From the NCBI GenBank assembly GCA_027627225.1, contig CM051034.1, positions 1,861,001 to 1,925,000 of the forward strand: a stretch of DNA of 64,000 bases, read 5' to 3'. Made by a program: the position numbers and the translations under genes. This document shows positions 1-11,847 of the stretch, piece after piece; the stretch's first letter is position 1, and each line of letters opens with the position of its first letter. The notes under the pieces were generated by a model that was not told where the DNA came from, made no database searches, and saw only the letters and a program-made list of their open reading frames with translations. The DNA is from Congeria kusceri. Lineage: Eukaryota; Mollusca; Bivalvia; Myida; Dreissenidae.

Positions 1-60
1 GTTGTCACCATGATCGTCATCATTGTAATGGTCTGCTACTGAGCGATGCTTGAGCCCTGT

Positions 61-304
61 CTAGGCCAAAAAAAAGGTTCAGTTTCTGGTCTCCTGCCCC
101 AAAAATAAGGGTCGGTAGGTAGATATTTTTTTTAATTTTATTTTAATTTTTTTACGATGGAAGATTTGGTTTGTATTGTACACGGTAACAGTTTTTTTAG
201 TCTTTATTATTTTGGACCAAAAATATGTAGGGTCGGCAGCAAAAGTAAAGGGTCAGTCGGGAGACCAGAAACGGGACTATTTTTTTTTGGGGGGGGGGGC
301 CCTA
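61..304. mobile_element. MITE (GGCC family, copy 1) with 3-bp TSD CTA
   Basis: The element body is 64-301. It begins GGCC and ends GGCC, so the two ends are inverted, and it is flanked by CTA at 61-63 and 302-304. Inside each end is a matching inverted segment: TTTCTGGTCTCC at about 82 and its complement GGAGACCAGAAA at about 260. A further inverted 'GGGTCGG' block lies inside these. The right end carries a T9-G11 homopolymer (280-299), so its length may be misassembled. There is no coding capacity. It belongs with the copies at 9,915, 25,002 and 34,885, which share the GGC-(A)n-GTTTC/GTTTG terminus and the subterminal TAGGTCGGG-type block. Confidence 0.75.
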
Positions 305-465
305 CAGCCAGGCACGGCGAATAAAATGCTTGCTGCATTTTGTATGCTGCTGTGTTATCAGTTCGTATAACATATTCAGACTGAATAAGCGTGTCAAAAA
401 TCAATCCCTGCTGTGTCTTGCATAAACCATCCCTCTAACGGTCCAGAATATTACACAAGAATATA

Positions 466-632
466 ACAATCATCATCATCAATATATAACATCAACATCA
501 TCATCATCAATAAATCATTATCATCATCCCAATAATCATTAACATTGTCATCATCATCATAGTTGCAAGCATCATTATCATCATCAGCAGCAGCAGCAAC
601 ACCATCAACATCATTGTAAGCATCATTGTATA
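466..632. repeat. ATC/CAT trinucleotide microsatellite, interrupted
   Basis: Interrupted runs of CAT/ATC, with a short CAG run around 585-600. The open frame it creates on the minus strand (507-707) is methionine and leucine repeats and is not a gene. Between 305 and 466, and from 633 to 920, I see only AT-rich sequence with nothing recognisable. Confidence 0.8.
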
Positions 633-922
633 CTTAAGGCCGTGGTATAGTTCATAACCTGATATGTACACATTATGATGCCAACTAAATTCGGTATAGC
701 TTAACACGCGGGATTTTTAAACGGTGCATAAATATAATTTGCAAATAAACACTTAATACATAAGCATTAGCAAATAATGTCTAGTGACTAGTAACACATT
801 TTCTATGAAGCACAATAATTATTGTTTATCTGATAAGAACATTAAAAAGGCAAATATTTGAAATATGATGGGTCGCTTATTGCTTTATAACCTGGTATGG
901 TATTTATCAAGACTATTAGTAA

Positions 923-1897
923 ACAAGAGAGCCATGATGGCCCTAGGTCGCTCACCTGAGTTTAAGGCATCATCATGGCTAATAACAAGAGTGCAAAATG
1001 GCACTAAACCCCTTACTTGAGTATAAAAATCTGGGCCTTGCAGGTTCAGAAGTTTTTTTAGTCTATATAAACCATGTGACCCACAGCTTGTGGCCACTTT
1101 CAACCCCAGAGGCATCACTTGAACAATCTTTGTAGAGGACCACTATACAATGTTACATACCAAATATGAAACCTCTAGTCCTTGCAATTTTAGAGGAGAA
1201 GATTTTAAAAGTCATTTTGCTATTCAAGTCTATATAAACCACGTGAGCCACAGAGTGTGGCCACTTCTGACCCCAGGGACATCATTTAAACAATCTTTGT
1301 AGAGGACCACTACACAATTGTACATACCAAATATGAAACCTCTGGGCCTTGCGGATTTTCGAGGAGAGATTTTTTTTAGTCCTTTTGCTATTCAAGTCTA
1401 TATATAAACCATGAGAGCCCCGGGGTGTGGCCAGTTTTGACCCCAGGGGCATCATTTGAACAATATTTGTCGAGGACCACTATACAATATTAAATACCAA
1501 ATATGAAACCTCTGGGCTTTGCGGTTTCAGAGGAGAAGATTTTTAAAGTAAATTTGCTATTCAAGTCTACATAAACCATGTGACCCCAGGGTGTGACCAG
1601 TTTTGACCCCAGGGGTATCATTTGAACAATCTTTGTAGAGGACCACTATAAAATTTTACAGACCAAATGTGAAACCTCTAAGCCTTCTGGTTTCGGAGAT
1701 TTAGCTTTGGTGACCTACATATGCAGCGGACCGGAACCATTTGAATAATTTTGAAAGAGGGTCACCCAAGGATCATTCCTGTAAAGTTTGTTGAAAATCT
1801 GCCCAGTGGTTTAGGAGATGTTGTTTGAATGAAAATCATGACACACGACGGACGAAAGGCGACCCTAAAAGCTCACCATGAGCATGTTGAACTAAAA
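923..1897 (+). mobile_element. Helitron-like non-autonomous element (HINE-like), ~170-bp tandem core
   Basis: It begins ACAAGAG...GGCCCTAGGTCGCTCACCTGAG and ends in a hairpin-like GCTCACCATGAGCATG followed by AACTAAA. The core contains about four diverged direct repeats recognisable by 'CATTTGAACAATCTTTG' at about 1,110, 1,279, 1,449 and 1,614, a period of 165-170 bp. The 3' segment from 1,690 (CATATGCAGCGGACCG) is shared with 46,765. The closest full-length relative is 45,443-46,965. This structure (subterminal inverted repeats, 3' stem-loop, tandem core) matches what is known of Helentron-associated elements and bivalve 'pearl'-type elements. The family name is inference. Confidence 0.65.
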
Positions 1898-1899
1898 AT

Positions 1900-2233
1900 A
1901 AAGAAACATCATAATATTCAGAAATTTTATATTTTGACTTTTTTTTACTAAGAAATGTATTATTTAGTTCGAAGATTTTGACAAGGAAGTTGCAATATAA
2001 TTTGAAATGTGTTAATATAAATTCTGATTTTGATTTATATTCAACTTAAGTTAACAATACTATAAGCTTATCTTCATAGATATGTGCCCAGGACTACTCA
2101 ATGGCACGCCCTAAACAACTGCTACACTGACTGGATTTAAGCTAATTTTTGGAACAATATAAAGTTGCATGGGATTCATGTGAAGTGTAAACTAGGTAAG
2201 AGTTTTTGCAACGCTTGTAACAAAACTGGCATA
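1900..2233. other. AT-rich spacer, nothing recognised
   Basis: The interval between the Helitron-like element and the left inverted repeat of the Mutator-like element is AT-rich. I find no open frame, repeat or RNA signature in it. Confidence 0.5.
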
Positions 2234-2585
2234 TTTAAGGAGTGTTGCTACAGTTTGGTGCTTTTTTTCCCAATAATAGATTTTTTTTAAACATTGTCTG
2301 CAAGGAATACATACAAATACTATGTGAAAAATGAAATAAAAATATATGGTTACCAGTCTTGTTTTGATCTTATTTGCAACTTTATAACGTGCACTTTTGC
2401 ATAAAAACTGATATATTTTCGAGTGTCTCAAGACTACATTAAATCCCCAATAAAAGATGAAAAGGACAAAATTAAGGTTTGATGTAAGCTTATATTAATC
2501 AATATACATTTAATGAAAGCAAACATTACCAAAAAATGCATTACAGAATGTATATGCTGAAAAAATCACATGTTTTATGTATTCA

Positions 2586-3372
2586 ATGTGACCGACAAAG
2601 CCGAAGAAATTCTTACTGTATCAACCACAATTTTGGAAATATATAAAGTTCTACATAATACAATTCTGCCAAACTACTTGAATGTATTAATCTATATGTT
2701 GTCAAGATAAAACAAGAATAAAATGTATAGGTCACCATATATTAACCGAATAAAATTGTAAAAAAAGATCACTACCTTCTCGTCATTTTTCACAAAATAC
2801 AGCAATTTTACAGACCTAAGTATACAGTTTGCTAGAAATACAGATATAAGCTGGAAAAAAATTCATACAATGTATTAAATTCATAACAAATTATAAAAGA
2901 AACCATTAATAATGGTAATAACTTCAATATCAATAATCACAACTACTGAAAATGGACAGAAGCCGACATTTGTCATTCGGACTAAATGATACTATGTTCT
3001 TTTTGTGACCGACAAAGCCAAAGCGATTCTCATTTTATAAATAAACATTTTTCTAATTATATTCAATTTAAAAGAATTCTGCCAAAGTACTTGAATGTTT
3101 TCATATATATGTTCTCATCATAAAACTAGAAAATATTGTACCGGTCACATTATTAATCGAATTATATTGTAGAAAAGAGCACTACCGTACACCTTATTTT
3201 TGCATGTTTGAAAAATGGCACTTCAACACAAAGTATTCGTAACAGCTAAATAAACCAATAACAAGAATAGTTATTACTACTAGTAGTGTATAATAATAAT
3301 AATAATAACTTCCATAGCAGTTATCACAAATACTGAACGAGGACAGTTTGCATCTGAATTTTGTCAGTAGAA
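2586..3372. repeat. 417-bp tandem duplication inside the Mutator-like element
   Basis: GTGACCGACAAAGCC occurs at 2,588 and again at 3,005. The sequence following each stays similar for several hundred bases: 'AATTCTGCCAAA.TACTTGAATGT', then 'GGTCAC...TTAA.CGAAT', then 'ACTACCTTC/ACTACCGTAC', then 'TATCACAA.TACTGAA'. The offset is 417 bp. The copies are diverged and non-coding and lie downstream of the pseudogene's stop codon, in the element's 3' non-coding arm. Tandem subterminal repeats are common in Mutator-like elements; their role here is unknown. Confidence 0.7.
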
Positions 3373-3739
3373 ACATGCATTCGCAAGGCACCCGGTTTCG
3401 CTTGGAATAAAAATGATTTTGAAAATAATAAAACCTCTTTGTATTTAGAATTTAAGTATATTTACAAAACAAGAATTATTACATGCCTTAGCCTACTGTA
3501 AAACAAGTTTTAAAAAACATAGTCTAAAATGTATATTTGTTGATATCATGTCTGAAATTGATACAGAATTCAAACCTTGATGTAGTGACACAAAATCAAA
3601 TATGTAGGTTTTCTAAGCATCAGTATGGTGTTCCAGACCCTCAAAAGGTTTTCAAAAGGAATGACAGTTCAGGATAATTCAAATGTGAACAGAGGAAAAC
3701 TTGAGCTGCATAGCATGAGAGACGGAGACCCATATTCAG

Positions 3740-4690
3740 TTATAAAAACAGACGCTCTGCTGATAAACTGTTTATTTGGTTGACAATGTGTAATAATGGT
3801 TTATTCATTAATTGAGTAACACACCACTGCTTTAGGTAGTCAAATAGTTTTTCAATTATTTTCTTATGTTTTGTTACTCTTGGTTTTCCATGTGGTGTCA
3901 ATTCAGACAGAAGAAATTTTAGTCCATCCAGTTCGCCTCGTTTAACTGATAACTGGAGGTGAGCTAAACAAAGTCCACTGTTGTCTATTTTCTCTGTCAT
4001 TCCTTTGGAAATGATATCGTTTACTTTGAGTTCATTGAATGATTCAATGTTTTTTACACTTTCACACTGATATTTTAACTTATTGATTGCTGACTGAACA
4101 GTACAGCTGTGATCCGAAAATTGAGAGTCTGTAACACCAACAGTAGAGCACAACTTCTCCAGGCTTCGCACATCACCCAGGGCATTGTGGGCAGAATACT
4201 GTTCTTTCAAAGATGACTCACAAGATACTCTTGAGAGTATTTTTCAAGGCTTGTGTGTGTGGCCTTAAACAATGAGAGGGTGTCAACTATCCCTAGAACA
4301 TACTTTGAAAGTGGCTCAATGGAAAGTGCGAGTTCAAATGCCCTAATTACACGAGGAAAGTCGAACTTTAGAAAGTTATGACCCACAAGAATACAAGGCT
4401 GGTGCTATTCAATGAATGTTACAAACATGTTAAGTGCCTCTTCAAGTGTTTTAGTATCAACATGCTGACCATTGTAGAACATTGAGCTGCCCGTGACAGT
4501 CAGACCTGTAACATCAGATGCCGTGGGTGCTATCTGTTTTGACGGGAAAATGTTACAGCTTAAACATTTATCTGCACAGTTTGCAGCAATCTGTATTATG
4601 TCTGCATCTTTATGTAATGATGTTGTTTCAATATCACAGAAGATTTTGTTAACACCAATCAACTCATCAGCTTTAACCTTTTCAGTTGTT
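3740..4690 (-). pseudogene. Exonuclease domain of the transposase fusion (DEDDh, Exo I-III motifs)
   Basis: C-terminal part of exon 5. Exo I is FCDIETTSL (catalytic Asp and Glu) at about 4,640. Exo II is VGHNFLKFDFP (Asp) at about 4,370. Exo III is SAHNALGDV (His and Asp, the DEDDh type) at about 4,185. All five catalytic residues survive, yet the reading frame is broken by TAG at 4405-4407 between Exo I and II, and by a 1-nt shift near 4215 between Exo II and III. The tail continues with a conserved GLCLAHLQLSVKRGELDGL and HGKPRVTKHKKI, then a stop at 3740-3742. DEDDh enzymes remove 3' nucleotides from DNA or RNA. What the domain does in a transposase is not known to me. Confidence 0.8.
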
Positions 4691-7600
4691 TGTACACTTT
4701 TAGGAGGGGGAATTTCTGTTACGTCTTGTTGCTATTCCACTCTGATCTGTTGGACCTTCAAGAATTTCACTTTTAATGTTGCCAAACAGCTTTGACTTCC
4801 GTTCCAATTTTCTTCGCTTGAACTCAACACTGTTTGCAATTTCAATTCTTCGCTTGCAAAGTTTGTTTTGCTTGGTAGCATGAAATTGTAGCAATTTTCC
4901 AGGTGATATTCCTATACTTTGATTTACTGCGTTCACGTAAGAAGCTCCAATATTTTTCTGTGCTATGGCACAACTAGTTCTGATGTGAAGACTTTCTGAG
5001 CTAGAGTAGTTTTTTTTTTTTTAGCCTTTGCAGCTACCATACAGTTGAACGACTCCACGTCTTTTGTTGATGCACCTGGGGCTATCTTAGCAGCATTCTG
5101 GACCACAACATTAAACGCAGCTTCTAAATCTGACCTAACGGTTGCTCCAGTCAAAGATCTACCATAAGGCAAACCTCTGTGTTTATAGGTCTGTGGACTT
5201 TTCTTGTAGCCACACCATTCCCCACAATGTTCATGGTCTCCAAACAGATGAGGAACAATTTTAAGAGCTGATGTAAATTTATCAACGTCACCGTTGTTTT
5301 GCGCTAAAGCATAGTTGATACACTTTTGTATGTATTTAATAACCATCACTGAAAGAACTTTATGTTTTTTCTGTAGGGCATACAAGCTGTTGCCAATGTG
5401 CTTCACCGTGTGATTTTGGTCACTCCATTTCTCTACACTGTGTCTCAGATCTTTTCTTACTCTAGCTAAAGTTGTACAGTTGTCATCCATTATAAGGACA
5501 CCAACATCAACATGTTCTGATTCAATTTCTTTTACTAGCTCTCCTGACACATCTGGCTCCACTGCTTTTGAGCTACCAGTCCAATTTCTACTGCATTTAT
5601 GATCTGGAACCACATTGCGCTTAGCTTTATGATAATCCCATTTCTTACAACTTTTGGAGCGTATGCCATATGCACAGATTTTTCTTTTCAAGTTTCCTAA
5701 CATAGTTCTTATGCCTAATCTGCTGTCATAACATCTCCCTTAGCCCCTTTTCTGCCAGCCCATATCATATTTGAATTGTCCTGAAAGACGGGTCTTTGCC
5801 GGATCCTTTATATATGTATGGTCGGAATGGACTGAAGTTTCAGCACAACCATCCTCTGCAATAGTTAAAAAATATTTAGTTAATAGTTAAAAAATATTTA
5901 GCCATACATGTAAACATGAAGATTCTCATTAAAGATGTAGTTCAGCGTATTGTCGATAAAATATTTACTTCTATTCCACAAAGTGGGCGGCATTTTTAAA
6001 CTAAGTAAATATTATTTCGTGAGGTTTGTCAGGTTTGGTGACATTTTAACTGACTAGTATTCATAATCAATAATTACAATGTATTAATTATACTTTTATA
6101 TAACAAATATCAAGTGGAAAGCTAACTCCAATTGTTTACTGTGTTGGTTAAAAAAGAGCACAATTAACAGATAATGAATGCACTCAAAGCCTGAAAAATA
6201 TCTTTCTTTCTGAATTTGGGATATAAATGTTATGCACACAGGCATTGTAAACACCAGTGTTCAATAGAACAAAGGTATGAACTGCTAGAAATTTGTTTTT
6301 GCTTCATGATCTTTCGCCCTTTAATGTGCAGGCTCAAGGAAGCCCTGTCTGGTCTATACATGTGAACGTTCCGTCACTACAAAATGCTTTCTACTGTGGC
6401 TGCTAGGTATACAGCTTATACAGTTATGATACATTTACCTATGACACATCCAGCTGAATGAGGAGGATGGGTATCGCCAGTATTAGTTGTATCACAGCCT
6501 GTCGGGATCTCACACTCTGTCACACAATCGCCCAGGGATGCACTGCTTGTGCGAATATCGATTGTGGTTGCACTGCTTGTCATGTCATCATCGGGGCCTG
6601 TCAGGCTACTTCCAGGGGTAACATCTGGAAAATAATATACATTAAATTTTATCATTTGATTATTATTTGGCTCATTGAGTCTAGTATTTATAAGAAAGTC
6701 TGTTACAAAGTCAATCAAAATAGGAAGTGTTTATCTTTTTTGATATTAATTATCAGTATTTTGCTTCAACAGAGTATATTAAAATTCTGAATTATATATT
6801 CTTCCAAGGAACTTGTTACCGTCTTTCTCTGATCAACATATACAAACCTTGCAGTTCTAAATGAGCATCTTGTAGGGCAGCATGTCTTGAATGGGAATCA
6901 TCTGGGGAGGCAATGGTGTGAGAGGTACCAGAAGCTTGAGTACTGAAATATTCATCACATGATCAGCAAAATTGTGTGCTATATACCGGTATCTAAGTTT
7001 TATCGTACTTTATCAGAGACTTAGTTCATTACACATCAAATTGCTATATGTATATAGTAACAGACATAACATAAAAATGAACACGTGTTGTTTTTTTTTT
7101 AAACCAGCAAAACACACTAGTGGTACAAAATCCACTAAATTGTGTTGTTTAAATATAAATTATCACTAAATTATCAAGGAATTAAGAGTCATGTTACATT
7201 TTTCTGTATATAGAGCAATTAAGCTATACTTACCACAAGCGCCTTGTTATTTCTTCCTTCTCTTGTTGCAATGCTTTTTTACAGGATGCCTTTGCAATAG
7301 AAACTATGTGCTGACCAATCTGTTAACAAAATAATAATAATAATGCCTTACATAGTCCATGACACATGGGAGATTTGTTTCTATTTGCATTAACAACGGG
7401 TCAACACTAGAGAAGATGGGCATGCTTTCCCCACAATCCCCTTAAAACAGTACCAGTCTGACGCTGCTATAATATGAGCTGACTTGCACTAGCAGCTACT
7501 ACTAATGGAGCGAATGTTAGGATTTGATTTATATTAGATCGGCTTTCCCACTTAAAACAGCAGTGGGTGACAAATAATATTCAGTTAAATCACCACAGTT

Positions 7601-8108
7601 GACATAGCCATCCACCTCACTGCACAACTGTGTTTTGAATTTGTCAAGGCATACACAGGGTCTTTTTTTAATAGTGGAAGTAGAAAAATATTTACTAGTG
7701 AACATGCATTACTTGTTCAAACAGATTAAACATGTACCTTGCTCTCAGCTTTCTTCAATGTTTTATGGTGAATGCTGGGAAGTGTATTAGTTATGTTTAA
7801 TTCAGAAGAACACTCAACACATTTTTTTAAAACTGTTCAGCTATAAAGGACAACTCCACAGTTCGCCTTCCATGGGGGTAACAAATTATCATTAGGAGAC
7901 GAGACGGTAACTGTATCTGATACAAGCGGAGTTTCTTCAATATTCGGATGAGTATCCGAAATGATAGCGTCCGAAATTCTGCTTCCTTCTTGGAGTTCTT
8001 CAGTTGACCGTTTACTATCGGCAGGCCAAGTTATCAGACGAGCGGATGACAATAATCCTCGTACTGAGCCTTTTTTCGATACAAATCTACATTTTTTCGT
8101 GGCATCAT
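3740..8108 (-). pseudogene. Mutator-like transposase fused to DEDDh exonuclease, five exons, disabled
   Basis: Transposase of a Mutator-type DNA transposon with a C-terminal 3'-5' exonuclease domain, a fusion I recall from bivalve and cnidarian genomes. Exons on the minus strand: 8108-7738, 7319-7234, 6942-6848, 6624-6439 and 5855-3740. All four introns are GT-AG and the phases agree across every junction (0, 2, 1, 1). The transposase core in exon 5 contains KYDMGWQKRG, the second catalytic Asp in LIMDDN, the Cys/His cluster GDHEHCGEWC and the catalytic Glu in KDVESFN. The exonuclease follows (separate entry). The start is taken as the ATG at 8108, giving MPRK; an A deletion in the run at 8092-8097 would join it to KCRFVSKKGS. 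Lesions: TGA 7837-7839; TAA 5740-5742; frameshift at the A13 run (5010-5022); frameshift near 4735; TAG 4405-4407; frameshift near 4215. The total is about 950 codons. It is surely non-functional unless the homopolymer shifts are sequencing errors; the three nonsense codons are not easily explained that way. Confidence 0.85.
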
Positions 8109-8269
8109 GAAAAAAAACTAGCAAACAAAACACAGACAAAACTTCCGGTAAAAGATCGGAGAATCCGAATATGTAGCAAGTAAACAATAGCGCGTTGTGA
8201 TAATAGCAAAAATACGGTGATAGGTTTAAAATAACCTCGGTTTCAAGAACTGCCGCAACACTCCTTAAA

Positions 8270-8554
8270 ATCTTAATTTTTCTTGAACTTTTTATTTCAT
8301 ATTTAAATGGCTTTGTGCTAATTGTTTATTAATTATTAACTTATTATTAACTGCAGTTAATTCAGTAAGTGAAAATATTTTAAGCTAAACTTACGATGTT
8401 TCTAGAATACGGATCCTGATAATATGTAAAGTAAAGAAATAGATTGAAAAAAAAGTGCTAAAATTAAAAACAAAACGTTGAGATTAACTTTGGAGCAATA
8501 CTTTTATACTATCATGATTCATATATTAGGCCTAAACATTAATTTTGTTGTTGT
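8270..8554. other. AT-rich spacer
   Basis: Nothing recognisable between the right inverted repeat of the Mutator-like element and the fold-back element that follows. Confidence 0.5.
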
Positions 8555-8870
8555 TTTTCTTATTCATTTAGGAAATAAATTTCGATTTTGAGTTGCCTAT
8601 CTGTAAATAAACACCGATTTTGAGTTCTGATTGTATGATGCGTATATAAACCACGAGAGCGTTAGCCCGAGCGGTTAAATATACGCGCATCAGTACAACA
8701 ACTCGTGGCTTATTTACAGATAAACAACGATAAAGCGAAAATTATTTCGATTCTAACATGATCAGACAACATATTACAATGCGAACTATATTTACAGTGT
8801 TGGAAGTACTTTTTCGAGTTGTTTATTGACGGAAATTTAGCGCGTGTCATGTTAGAATAGCTAATATGCA
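8555..8870. mobile_element. Fold-back palindromic element, copy F1
   Basis: The inner palindrome is CTGTAAATAAAC at 8,601 against GTTTATTTACAG near 8,715, around a centre containing 'CCACGAGAGCGTTAGCCCGAG'. The second arm has TTCTAACATGA at 8,753 facing TCATGTTAGAA at about 8,847. The same modules recur at 17,525, 18,850, 23,165, 26,690, 30,338, 39,705, 40,255, 49,760 and 51,945. There is no coding capacity. From 8,870 to 9,914 the sequence is AT-rich with no recognisable gene. Confidence 0.6.
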
Positions 8871-9911
8871 AATGTCATTAACACATTATTTTTAAATAAA
8901 CAACGCTTACACATATCCGAAACAAACGTTATTTGTTCAGTTTTTAACTTTTTATTAATGAAAGCAATTTAACAATGAATTTGTATCAATAAATGACATA
9001 AGCGTAACAGCGGTGACGCGCGTGCGAACGTAAGCGCGGGAACATGGTCGGAACACCGTGTAAGGTAGTGTCACATCATGATAAAATGGAAATAATTTCT
9101 CCCATATCAAGATAATCACCATATGATAATGGTACGTTTTATTCTGATGGTCGGTTATTGAGAACGGAGAGCGTTTGTAGATTCATTTTGATCATAATTT
9201 CAAAGCGTTGTTTATTAGCGAATAAACAAAGCTAAATCGGAAATTATTTCTCTAATTGAAAACTTTCATTAAGCATCAATATGTTTCGCTTGTTATAAAT
9301 ATGATTCGTTACCAGGTTATATAAAACACAGCGCTCCTGTCGAACAAAATGACCGAAAGTTGGTAGATACAGGTGTACATGAAGTGTGGCTAAAAAAGTT
9401 AATAAATTGTTTCTCAGGCACTTTTTGCAAAAAATAAGGAGGGAGGGGGAATTACTTTTTTGAATTATTTTTTTTCTCCTACTCTTTTTATTTGGCACTA
9501 TGTAATGACCTAATTAAAACAAGTAAATAAGTACAGATTAAAGACGATTTTAAATTTCAATAACAACATAAGCATTCCTTTTCATAAAATTCTAAATATT
9601 ATAGATTTATTAATTGCTCGTGTTAAAAACGGTCATTTATGCAAGCTGACGTAAAAAGGCAATCAATTTAAATGTTCATAATTAACATAAGTGCCTTCAA
9701 ATTATTATACCATTAGCATTAAAGTACTCCTATTTATAGAATTTAACTTTTCCTAATTCCTAATTCATATTTTATAACGGTCAAAAATAGGAATTATTTT
9801 AGCTATAAATCACAAACAATTTTTGAAAGGAAACTCTGTTTTGTTGAAAAGCGCTTGGTACGAACAAAATACTAATATACTGTAATGTACATGCTGGTTA
9901 CTCCAGAGTCA

Positions 9912-10251
9912 TCAGGCGTAAAACAAAATATGTTTGTTTCAGGTTACCCGACCTACCCTAAAAAAATGTCCCGACCCTAGAACATTTTATTGGGTTTGTT
10001 AGATTGATTTTTGTTTTATTTACCTTTTCAATAACTAAATGTGTTTTTGGATAAATAAGTGTTTTTTTATTATAGTATCCACATATAAACAATGTTTAAG
10101 GATATAACTGATATGTTTTGAATATTTATTCAGTTTTAGAATCTTCAAGTTGACCATTTACCAAATAATAAAAAAATAAAATAAATCCCGACCTACCTAC
10201 CCTATTTTTTTGGGCAGGTCACCTGAAACAATCATATTTTTTTACGCCTCA
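9912..10251. mobile_element. MITE (GGCC/GGCG family, copy 2) with 3-bp TSD TCA
   Basis: The body is 9,915-10,248. The inverted ends are GGCGTAAAACAAAATATG and, read from the right, GGCGTAAAAAAATATGATTG. Both continue into GTTTCAGGT and then ACCC/ACCT. TCA flanks both sides (9,912-9,914 and 10,249-10,251). The subterminal CCCGACC/TAGGTCGGG blocks match those of copies 1 and 4. Confidence 0.8.
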
Positions 10252-10734
10252 CTAGTTATCGCATACTGAAAATAGACGATAGGAAGTTACCAAAATGTTA
10301 ATAATTCACAGATTTCAATGCGTAGTTCTTGTATTTTATTCGGTAATATGCCCATTAGCAACAATTTCTGCGAAGTTTCATTTTTATTAACATATTTCTG
10401 GACTGCTGCTTTAAAACCCGATCGTCAACAAATACTAAATAATTTGGTTTGGCATTAAATCAAAATCGTGGCGGGCCATGAAAAAACGTTGCGGCGCTGC
10501 CTGAGAAACAATTCATTAACTTTTTTAAGCCTAATACTTCCAATCATAATGAGTATGTGCATTTTTGTAATGAAAATAATCTTTATGGTGTGAAAGATTT
10601 CTGATAATAAGAGTATAAGTTCAATGTCAGTTTTCGAAGAATTAACAAAACTATATTAGACCAAAAGTGAAATTTATTCAATTTTAAGAAAATGTTCATA
10701 AATATGTTTAGGACGTATTTCAGTTTTTGATTAT
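10252..10734. other. AT-rich spacer, no gene seen
   Basis: No open frame of interest, no RNA signature and no recognisable repeat between the MITE and the 31-bp minisatellite. Confidence 0.5.
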
Positions 10735-10935
10735 TAATACAGATTGTACACTACAGTAGGTAATCATCACTTAAAAAATTGTACACTAAGTCATAACCAC
10801 TAATAAAAATCGTACACTTAGTAATAATCACTAATAAAGATCATACACTAAGTAATAACCACTAATACAGATCGTACATAATTATCACTAATAAAAATCG
10901 TACCATAAGTACGGGTAATCATCACGAATTGTGTG
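10735..10935 (+). repeat. 31-bp minisatellite ('AATAAAGATCGTACACTAAG'), array 1, degenerate
   Basis: Repeats of AATAAA(G/A)ATCGTACACTAAGTAAT(C/A)ATCAC at about 31 bp, diverged. The same monomer forms arrays at 15,440, 22,080 and 36,400, and occurs as single units near 30,300, 31,735 and 33,345. It is followed (11,260-11,460) by a block shared with 37,085-37,275 (CGCTGCCA...GGTTC.GTC.GG...GGTAAATCGCGGTT). Confidence 0.7.
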
Positions 10936-11259
10936 ACATTCCACACTCTTAAAGATTAGGAAACAGACAGATATGCAATCTTAATCTCTGACAGGTAGAT
11001 AACTCTTAGTTTTTGTTTTATTTACATTTACATTTTACGATATTCTAAACAGAAAAACAAAGCAAGAACATAAAATATGTCTTAGTCCTTGTTATGATAT
11101 AATCCTACAATACCCGAACTATATACATACAATATCTGTATCAGAGCAACAGCGTACAAGACAAGTATAAAGTGTTTGTTTCTTAAAAAAGACACGTGTT
11201 GCCAGTCTTGCATTTAAATATGAAAATTCTGTGAACAAACCCCTTTAAACTTCGCTGCC

Positions 11260-11460
11260 ATTATTGGAAGAGTCGTTTCATGTTACGTTGCATGCACACA
11301 ATTACCAAAACATGTAGAATCGTGGCCTTTTTTGGTTCCGTCCGGAAACAAAACACATTAAAGTTTCTGGGAGGCCAGACAATACTTTAATAATATAAGA
11401 TGTTTTAATAGGCAGAAGAAGCAGGTAAATCGCGGTTTATTCGCAACGCCATAATAGAAT
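11260..11460. repeat. Dispersed block shared with 37,085-37,275
   Basis: CGCTGCCA, TTCGGTTC/TTTGGTTCCGTC, AGTTTCTGG and GGTAAATCGCGGTT occur in the same order in both places, each directly downstream of a 31-bp minisatellite array. This marks 10.7-11.5 kb as a diverged copy of the start of the 36.4-kb module. Confidence 0.6.
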
Positions 11461-11559
11461 AGAACGATGTCGCCAGGGTTAGGGCTATACGGAATCACTG
11501 ACATCCGGTTTGTATACTTCCGGTCCACGAATTTATTGGAACCACCGTAATCCGCATCT

Positions 11560-11660
11560 CAAAATGTGACATGTGACACGAAGCAGACGTGCAGACGACA
11601 ATTCGTGCAGAAGAAAGTTTCCCCGTGTCCTGAACGAGGCAGGCTCGCCGATCAAGCATA
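11560..11660 (+). repeat. Recurrent 'GCAGACGACAATT' block, copy 1
   Basis: Contains GCAGACGACAATTCGTGCAG followed by CGTGTCCTGAACGAGGCAGG. The same ordered motifs occur at 18,570-18,700, 26,150-26,300, 31,055-31,100, 32,520-32,660 and 38,145-38,220. The block looks non-coding, since the copies keep no common frame. It is a marker of the duplicated module. Confidence 0.55.
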
Positions 11661-11847
11661 TTTTCTACGCGTAGTACAGGAGCAACAAAGTAGAGAAATT
11701 ATGTTTAACTATAACTCACGAATAATAATTATGGGAGCATTTTTAGAAAGCTAATTATCTTGCCAATCAATATAAATAAATTAAAATAATAGCAAATAAA
11801 GAATAATGTCAATTTTGGTTATCATGAACACTTAAATAATGAAATAC

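Larger units (their letters stand above)
2234..8269 (-). mobile_element. Decayed autonomous Mutator-like DNA transposon (~6.0 kb)
   Basis: The sequence TTTAAGGAGTGTTGC at 2,234-2,248 is repeated exactly in inverted orientation at 8,255-8,269, and the similarity continues inward (CTACAGTT against GGCAGTT). The minus-strand transposase pseudogene lies wholly between these repeats, with its 5' end near the right one, as expected for an autonomous element. I could not find a convincing 8-9 bp target duplication. The limits are therefore provisional, and the inverted repeats could be subterminal. Confidence 0.55.
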
